From positions 1 through 10,695 of the forward strand of contig LSSL01004694.1 of assembly GCA_001953115.1 (NCBI GenBank): a stretch of DNA of 10,695 bases, in the 5' to 3' direction. The translations under genes and the position numbers were made by a program. Source of the stretch: Smittium mucronatum. Taxonomy: Eukaryota > Kickxellomycota > Harpellomycetes > Harpellales > Legeriomycetaceae. The number at the start of each line of letters is the position of its first letter. The stretch's first letter is position 1. This document shows, in pieces, positions 1-7,667 of this stretch. The notes below the pieces were generated by a model. The model had not been told where the DNA came from and made no database searches. It saw only the letters and a list, made by a program, of their open reading frames with translations.

Positions 1-3000
1 AAAATCAGATCAGGTATTATCCAAAATAAATAAATAAACTTTCTCATTTCTTTGTAAAATTATCTATATCTATTTATTAAAGCTAATTTACTACTTATCA
101 TTCCACAAAATTTGCTAATTTTTAAAACTATTAAACGTTTCTTTAATCTATTAAAATCTAAATAAATATTGCATTAAAAACCCCCGAATTTGATTCGAAT
201 AATTTTAAATCAAAATTTTTTGGATGTTATTTATTTAGATGTTTCTATTAAATTTCTGAAAAAACAATGATAATTGTGATTTAGTCATTTATTAGAAACC
301 GAAAATTTTCTATATAATTAATTTATTTGCACAGACCCTAATCAGCTTACCAATTATCCTTTTTGAAATAAGTTTAAAAGAAGACCAGATATTTTCGTTT
401 ATTTTTTTAGAAAAAAATTGTGCTTTCTCAGATCAACCTTTTGACTTATACAACAATAACCACTAAATAAATTTATTTTAAGAGTAAATCAATGATATGA
501 CTAGCAAATTTAATACAATCTTCTTTAAGTTTATTTTAAATCTATTTTAATTGGTATCGTGTTTTTTTATTTCAATTTCCGACATTTTTATTAGGCGGAA
601 TTGCTATCATTTAAAAATTAAAGAAGTGAAAAAAAAAATACAATTCTTCTTTTTAAACTTAATTTATTTATGTTAAAACGCTTTTATATACCTCCACAGT
701 CTCAAAATTATTTTTCCTTTAAATTTTAAAATGATAAAAATCGACTTTTTCAAAAAAAAGAGTGAAAAGTTAATAGGAAAATGAGAATAAAATTTAATAA
801 TGATTTTATAATTTGTATATATAACTGTCTCCAAATTCCAGTTGAAGAATGGTCAAAAAAAATCTAATGCTTATTTCTTTTAAAGTTTTCCTAATTTTTT
901 ACTAATATTAAGAGATTCGCATATATTCTATTTACTGAGAAGCTCTTATAAAAAATAGAATTTTCTTTATTATTTATGTGTTTTTTTACTATTTAAATTT
1001 AACTTTTATTCCTGTGCTTAAACTCTTAAAAAATATATATTAAAATATTTCAGCAGTAAATTTGCCTAGAAATTTATAATAATCTAATTATTTGATTATA
1101 ATCTTGATAAATAGAAAAAATTAGGATACTGCTATCTAGAAATTTTTTAAGAGTCACAATGGATTTAGATTTTTAAATATACGGAAAAAAATTTATAACG
1201 CCCTAAATCTACCGAATTTGATTTTTGACTAATTATTATCCTTATTATTTTTTAATAATTGGAATTTATGCTTTTATCTTCCAATTATGTAATTTAGTTG
1301 ATTTATATTGATTATTTTTTAAAATATTTTGAAATATATATGCCCTTATAATTTTCCCAAAATTTAACCTTTCAAGAGCCCAAATTTGTGGATCACTCCT
1401 ATTTGAGGCATAAGAAATTACTGGCGGAACAATATTTTTATTTATTAACAAAATAAAAATAACAAAAAAAATACAAATCTTAGGCTTTATTTTATCAGAT
1501 TATATTTATAACATATACCTTTTCACTATGTGATGCTAATTCACATTTAGATTTCAAACAATTAAATTTTATTACATATAATTTTTATCCTATTCTATAA
1601 CTTTCAATTGGAGAGAAAAAAACCCTAAGTTTATATTTATAATTACAGAATTATGATTAATTATAGGTTTTGGAAAATAATATTAACAATTTTCAGACTA
1701 AAATTTTCAAGGCTGTTTATTTAAATTTATCAAAAAAATGAATTTTGCGAAATGGAACCTGAATTAAATCCGAATATAATTGAATAAGAGTTATATATTA
1801 AAATTGGATTTAATTTATTGATACATCTAATAGCCATGGTTCCGATTTTTTAGAGCAATTAATGGGTCGGAGTAATATTTTTTTTTATTTAGAATAAGGT
1901 TTTTATAGAAAAAAAGTTTCTTTAATGGATATTTATTTTAAATTTAATGAAAATTTATAAAAAATAATTTAAATAATTTAAAAAACGTAGAAAGAATTCT
2001 TAAAAATTACACCTAGCTCCCCTCTGTCGCTTTAGTAGTTACACAACTCGATTAATTGGTTGAAAGATGCTTAAAAAATATTGATATATTAGAAATTTCT
2101 AAAATTCAAACCCAAGAAATATGGTTTAATCCCAGTGAAAGCGGAAACTTATCTTTTTATCTTTTATACTTCCAAATATGGAAAATTTAGAAAATTTTCA
2201 ACTATGAATTTATTTAAAAATCTGGATTTGGTGTCACAAAAGGGGATTTATATTGAGAAAATGTGGAAAATTCATTTTAACAATAATTTTTTACATTTTT
2301 AAGGGACAAATTCCAATTAAATTTTATTACAACAAATTTTTACGTTAAATAAAAAGTTTAATCTTGGAGAGATCTCAAGTAAAATTTATCATTAAGAATT
2401 AATAGATTTTTTAATAGGAAATATTAATTGGATAATTAATATGCATTAAAATTTTGTTAGCTGAAGTCATATGTTTATTACTATGATATAAAAAATACCA
2501 ACAAAAAATACGAATGGGGTCTGAATTTTTTAAAAAAAATTCTACCATTCGATAAAATTAAAATTAAAATAAAAATTATAGATATAATTAAACCTTTATA
2601 AACCAAAGTTTTTTGGGGATAAAAAATTTATATATGTGAGATCATTGGAGAGCAGATACTATCCCATTTTAATTTCACTGTTTCCTAATCAGATAATAGG
2701 GAGCCAAGAGGCAGATAAATTTATTGGTTAATATGTGATTTGAATTTCAAAATAAATTTTCTATTAAAAATTTTTTGAAAAATTATTAGAGATATTTGTT
2801 TATTCATTTTTATTACTTTGATGATGGCGTGATTTTAAGTAACCGATGATTTAAATATTAAAAAAAATCCTTTCTTTGAACAAAATCTCAAAATTATTTT
2901 TCTGAAGCTAAGGTATTCGGTTGGCTATTTATTAACTGCTGGCATAAGTGTTATTTATCCACTAGAAGTCATAAAAAATCTCAGATAGTTATTTTCTATT

Positions 3001-4105
3001 AAAATGATTTTATAGTAATTGTATTATGAGGTATTAACCTTCTCGCTTTCATTCGATTTATGAATTAAAAAGTGTATAAATCTACGCATTATCTCTAATC
3101 TTAAAATATTTCCAACCATTTAAAGTAAAATTCACTAAAAGTATAATAAATTATAAAAATTTAATTAAAAATAACCATTGAGCTAAAAGAAAAAGGTGGA
3201 AAAATAAAGTAATTGAATGAATGGTATATTTTTCAAGTCCCCAATTTATTATATCTTAGTTAAAATTTTTTAGACATACTATTCATAAAAAATCAAATAT
3301 GTACTCAGTCAATAGAAAAAACATATATTTATAATTATTGGTAAGCGAATAATAAATTGGTAACGATTAATTTCTATTGAACAAGTGTTTTTATTAAATG
3401 AAATTAAATCTATATTCTTATAAATTTGGTACAATTTTTTTAATAATTCGATGAAATTATACTATTAATAGTATTTTTTAAACAGAGGCTGAATTAGATT
3501 CAAGATTAAATCATTTCAACACGCACATCATGAGCTAAGATTTTTAGGGTGGGAAAATTATATTTAGGAGTAGTTTATTTTGATAATTTGCATAAGTTTT
3601 TTTGGATTTACATAATGGTGTATAAGTTTACGTTAATGAGATTTTTACTTATTGAATAAGACTCTTTCACAGTTTACTGAATATATTCATTCTCTATTTT
3701 TGATTTTTCTCACGATATATTTAAAAATAGTTTATTTAAATAAAATAGCATAAATATATCTTCTTTTTTTATTTATTTAAAAGTTAATAATTAGAATATG
3801 GTAAAAAAATTTTTAATTAACTCTGGGATATTCTAGCGGTGATTTTTTACTATTTTACCCCTTTACTTTTTGTATATCTCTTGATATCCTTTTTGGATTA
3901 AGATATATAACTCCATATAATCTAAAAAAGCCCAGAAAATCTTAAATGGACATGTTTTTATTTTTTAAATCTTTTTTAAAAAAAAATAGAAAAAAACATT
4001 GAATTATCATGTATTTAGTCCTAATTTAAGTAATTAAAATACCACCATAAATTTCTTTATATTATTTTTAATTGAGAAAACCTACTTCAAGAGCCGATTT
4101 TATAA

Positions 4106-4121
4106 AAATAAATAAATAAAT
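4106..4121. repeat. (AAAT)4 microsatellite
   Basis: Four perfect AAAT units. A similar three-unit run lies near 24-35. Both are typical of AT-rich spacer and give no sign of function. Confidence 0.8.
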
Positions 4122-4205
4122 AATTTCCATAGAATCTATAACATAAAATTTTGCTTATCTTCAACCATTTAAATCAGATTCAAATAAATCAAGTTATTTT
4201 TTTTC

Positions 4206-4221
4206 CTATTCATTTGAATAG
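4206..4221. repeat. Short palindrome CTATTCA-TT-TGAATAG
   Basis: A perfect 7-bp inverted repeat with a 2-nt spacer, flanked on both sides by GTTATTTTTT-like direct repeats (from 4193 and 4221). There is no gene context. It may be a chance structure. Confidence 0.5.
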
Positions 4222-5577
4222 TTATTTTTTCAATAGTTCGTTTAATCAAATTTATGTTTCGCCCCTTTATATGATTATTTGTTGTTATATATATCTAAAA
4301 AATAAATATTTTTTTTCAGTTAACTGATTTTCTATAATTATATTGAATCAACTTAAACAACGTTTTTTACTTTCTGAAAATTTATTGCGTTTCCAAAACT
4401 AATATTGAAAAACTCAAAAAAAAATTTAAATTAATTATGAAACAGAATGTCTATGTTGTAATTTGAAATTTCAGTCTTATATTCAAAATTATTTGAAATT
4501 ATATTATGATTATAGAAAGCTTCAAAAAATTAAATCAAGTAAAACTTTTTATTAAAAATAGTAACTAAATGATTTAATTTTTTTTTCTTAGTGCTTTTAC
4601 AAAAATAAGCTTTAAATTTTACTCTAATGCACATTTTGTGATGATTTTTTGTTTCCATTTTTATGATTGGATATATATCAGAGTAAATTGAGAACGATTA
4701 TAAAAATTTGATATAGGTTAAATTCCTTTTCAGAGACTATGTAAAATCTAAAAATGTGTTTATGATGGCTCATTAGATATATTCGAAATCACTTTTAGCA
4801 CAAATATTCCACCATCAATTCTTATTCTCACAAATGTATTAGTATTATCAAGGACAATTTGATGATTTTAGGGTTCAATTCGAACAGTTAATAAAAGATT
4901 TGCTTTCATAAAGAATGTTTTGTTATAAAAAAGATGTTTATATAAACTAATTTTTATAAAAAATTAAATAAAAATTCAACCAAAAAATAACAAATTATAG
5001 AAAATCTAGACAAACCGAGTAATTTTAAATATATTTTTGCATAGGGTATCTATTTTTTATACATATATATCCAGATTAAGATATAATTTTATCGATAATT
5101 TTGTGATTTCAAATCTTTTAGCTCTTGTTACCAAATATAACATGAATTTTATTTGATATTATTGCCTTTGGATTCCAAATAATGTTTATTTCTATAGCTC
5201 TATTTACTCCTTCGATGATTAATTTAACTATTTAACAAATAAAAAACCAGTATTAGTGATAGAAAAATAATTCTTTTTTTGCGATTAAATAAATATTATT
5301 CTATCTTTTTACTTATAAATATTAGTGTAATCAATAAGAGCAGAAAATGACAGAAATATATTCTAAAAACAAAAAACTGTTTGAAAATAGCATTAAAGTT
5401 TTTTTTTCTCTTAATAATTTTCCATCCCAATTAAAATTCTAAATTTTCAGTATCCAGGATATTTCAGTCCATTTTCTAAACAATTTTTATATATTTACTC
5501 ATAAAGAGTAACTGTTAAATTTAATTCTGTTGAAAGTACGTAAATTTAGTGAGTCAATTTTCTGAAATTTTCATTCT

Positions 5578-5590
5578 GAGAGAGAGAGAG
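5578..5590. repeat. Short (GA)n microsatellite
   Basis: Thirteen bases of alternating G and A form the only purine dinucleotide run of this kind noticed in the window. No gene lies nearby. Confidence 0.8.
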
Positions 5591-6823
5591 CAATTGACTG
5601 TGCATTATTGATACTAACAAAAATTATTAAGTGGTGAATTCTAGAAATTGTTTGTTGATTAATCATCAGTTTTTTACCGTTATTTTTAACACATGTTAAT
5701 TGTAAAAAACTGTAACTTATCTAATTAAAACTAAAATCATACAATAGCTATTCTACAATTGATTTTTTCCCCGAATATTATCAAAATTGATTATTTATGT
5801 CCAATAAAAAATCTCCATCATTTATGTATTGATCTAATAACTTGTCTATGAAAATATTTCTAATTACTTATTTAAATATTCAATGAATATTTTTTACCAT
5901 TTTAAAAAGTTTTGCATGGATTTTTTATATTTTTATATTAGCTTATATAACAAATTTTTAATCAGTACCTACAAGTTATTCTCAGCTGAAATACTTGATA
6001 TTTTTCTTCTACTCTAAAAACTACATAAATTTAGTATTTTATCTTATAAAAGAGTTGATATTTTAGGCGCGATAAACGATGGAATTTTTGAATTTATTGC
6101 ACTATTAGAGTACATACACATATACAAACAAAAAATCTCTCTATATTTCTAAAAATCTCCATATACTTCATCTCAGACACTGAAAATATTTTCATCAAAT
6201 CTTGCTAAAATTTTCTTTTTATTCTTCTATCGATCAAATAAAATATAATCATAGAGAATTCAAATTCTAAAAAAGATGTTTTTTATAGAGAATCGAAGTC
6301 TTAAAATGATCATTATATAGAGTCTAAACCATTTAATTTCCATTAAAGCATTTATTTGTGCGGCGTTTAAAAATGTTAGGTTAAAAAGATTATAAGGAAT
6401 GAATTTAACATAAATCATTTTTTAACTTTTTTATTACTAACTTATGTGTATTCGGTTTTCTCAGAAAAATACATTCATTAATTATTTAACCCAAAACTCG
6501 TCATCAGTCCAATAGTAATAGAATGATATAGCTATATATTTTTCAAGAATCCACCACAGTATAATGGTAAGCACAGATGATACTAAGAAATTAAAACATG
6601 ACCCTGAAACAATGTTTATAGTTGTGAAACTCAGTTAGAATTGACTTTGCGTTTCTAGATATGCGTATTTTTTTTTGCAATTGTAAGAAGACAATACAAA
6701 CAAGCGGAAAAATACAAGAAAATAAAAAAATTTATTGGCTAATCCAAGACAAAAAATTCTTAAAAAACGAGAGTGGAATTCTCGAAAAAGTAATACAGGA
6801 AGACAGGTTTTGGAAGTGAAAAA

Positions 6824-7009
6824 ATGTCACCTTTAGGATGCTGTTATATTTCCCGTAAAAAAAAAAAATTAGGATGTTGTTACATACTATTTCATTTAAA
6901 TTACATAACTGGCCAATTATATGATATCAAAGATGATTTTATTTTCCAAATTCAATTTTTTTCAAGAAAAAATTTAGTATCTGCAAGGGTTAAAGGGTTA
7001 AAGGGTTAA
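6824..7009 (+). CDS. Doubtful small ORF with LGCCYI duplication (61 aa)
   Basis: I do not recognise this protein. The frame begins with an A-rich context before ATG and encodes LGCCYI twice (residues 4-9 and 16-21), separated by a lysine-rich stretch; it ends in RVKGLKG, encoded by the AGGGTTAA repeat. The two LGCCYI units differ at three bases, all synonymous third positions, which is mildly suggestive of coding. Base composition is AT-rich like the spacer, there is no clear TATA or splice signal, and a 61-codon frame is near the chance expectation here. I treat it as a candidate only. Confidence 0.15.
   Translation: MSPLGCCYISRKKKKLGCCYILFHLNYITGQLYDIKDDFIFQIQFFSRKNLVSARVKGLKG
6833..6886 (+). 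repeat. Two near-identical 18-nt copies, 36 nt apart
   Basis: Copy 1 is at 6833-6850 (TTAGGATGCTGTTATATT) and copy 2 at 6869-6886 (TTAGGATGTTGTTACATA): 15 of 18 bases are identical. A run of twelve A lies between them. The offset is exactly twelve codons in the local open frame. Confidence 0.7.
6986..7009 (+). repeat. Three tandem copies of AGGGTTAA
   Basis: Three perfect 8-nt copies stand in otherwise AT-rich DNA and are G-rich on the plus strand. The unit is not one of the standard telomere repeats (fungal TTAGGG, plant TTTAGGG), although it resembles them. It is most simply a short microsatellite. A single AAGGGTTAA occurs on the minus strand at 9951-9959. Confidence 0.85.
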
Positions 7010-7278
7010 ATTGATTAACTTGATTATTAGTTTTTTTTTCTCTGACCCATTAATAGATAAAGGTGCACAAAAAGCCGCATAAAGATGCAACAATTGGTCA
7101 GTTTTTCGGAACAAATGTTCAATCAAATTCAATAATAATAATTCGTATCTTATTCGGATTTTTAATTTTTAACAATTACTAAATTTGTATTTACTTATTA
7201 TTATAGGTTAATAGATGCTAAAAATTTTAAAAAAAATTCTTTTTCCGATATATAAACGATTCAGAAATGATCAATTTG

Positions 7279-7491
7279 TCATCTGTCCCATGCAGTACCA
7301 ACACCACGCCCGATTATTCCCAAGAGAAAGAAAGATATAAAAGTCACAATGGTTGATTTATAATTTTTAAACTTCGATATAGGGGGTGGTAACCGTATTT
7401 TCATTGTCGTAAAATTTTCACAAAATATTAAAAAAGTGCCACCATTATAGGTCAGCCACATCTCACTCAATATCAGTCCGGTTCTGAGCAT
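7279..7491 (-). CDS. Doubtful small ORF, possible single-pass membrane protein (70 aa)
   Basis: I do not recognise this protein. It would be divergent from the transporter gene, with 176 nt between the two start codons. The frame has one hydrophobic segment at about residues 46-60 (TIVTFISFFLLGIIG) followed by a basic/aromatic tail GRGVGTAWDR. An in-frame TGA lies just three codons upstream of the ATG, so the frame is closed at both ends unless it is spliced. In its favour, the block is about 37% G+C by count, close to the exons and well above its surroundings. Against it, open frames of this length are expected once or twice by chance in a window this AT-rich, and no family match comes to mind. 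It could instead be a conserved upstream control region of the transporter. Confidence 0.22.
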   Translation of the reverse strand: MLRTGLILSEMWLTYNGGTFLIFCENFTTMKIRLPPPISKFKNYKSTIVTFISFFLLGIIGRGVGTAWDR

Positions 7492-7592
7492 AAGAATTCA
7501 GGGGTTGTAACTCTTCTTTTTACTAGTTGAAAAATTTCTGTTACTTTGAATAGGAGTATTTATTTTCAAATTATTTAGGAGTTTTTTTTTAA

Positions 7593-7600
7593 TATAAAAA
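7593..7600 (+). promoter_or_regulatory. TATA-like element of the MFS gene
   Basis: TATAAAAA lies 75 nt upstream of the ATG at 7668, following a run of ten T (7581-7590 with flanks). There is no ATG between it and the start codon, so a transcript beginning about 30 nt downstream would have a short leader free of upstream start codons. In DNA this AT-rich a TATA-like octamer can occur by chance, so the call rests mostly on position. Confidence 0.35.
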
Positions 7601-7667
7601 CTTCTATTAAACTCAGAAAAACAGAAAATTTATTATCGCAGTACTTCAAAATTACGTTTATCAAAAT

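Larger units (their letters stand above)
1..6823. other. AT-rich region with no supportable gene
   Basis: About 6.8 kb of roughly 20% G+C sequence with frequent A and T runs and stops in every frame. The longest ATG-started frame is 61 codons (minus strand, 1266..1451), which is near the length expected by chance at this composition. I looked on both strands for tRNA A/B boxes, snRNA or snoRNA boxes, transposon domains, terminal repeats and exon-like blocks flanked by GT/AG, and found none that hold up. A few patches with higher G+C (about 1370-1435, 2012-2190, 2637-2730 and 4740-4875) contain short open stretches that could be decayed coding sequence; they are described in the findings and rejected list. 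It is most likely intergenic spacer. Confidence 0.6.

Noticed and set aside
1266..1451. 61-codon minus-strand frame (PPVISYASNRSDPQIWALERL), faintly like the YGxExW region downstream of LINE reverse transcriptases
   Set aside because: The likeness is a few residues only, no reverse transcriptase core lies upstream, and several frames of this length are expected by chance at this composition.
2806..2859. YYFDDGVILSN, resembling the reverse transcriptase YxDD box
   Set aside because: The open stretch is only about 19 codons between stops, and no other RT motif is visible on either side in any frame.
2818..2905. C-box-like TTGATGA and D-box CTGA about 80 nt apart, as in a C/D snoRNA
   Set aside because: The C box has a wrong first base, no terminal stem beyond about 3 bp forms, and there is no convincing C'/D' pair or guide sequence.
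4743..4864. A 35-codon plus-strand open stretch with protein-like text (SLDIFEITFSTNIPPS) in a mildly GC-richer patch
   Set aside because: Dozens of frames of this length are expected by chance in this composition, and there is no start codon, splice signal or family resemblance.
4869..4885. GGGTTCAATTCGAAC, similar to a tRNA B box
   Set aside because: No A box or cloverleaf arms occur upstream, and the last B-box base does not match.
6556..6575. GTATAATGGTAAGCACA, similar to a tRNA D-arm / A box
   Set aside because: No B box (GGTTCRANYCC) or T-arm follows at 30-60 nt and no acceptor stem can be paired.
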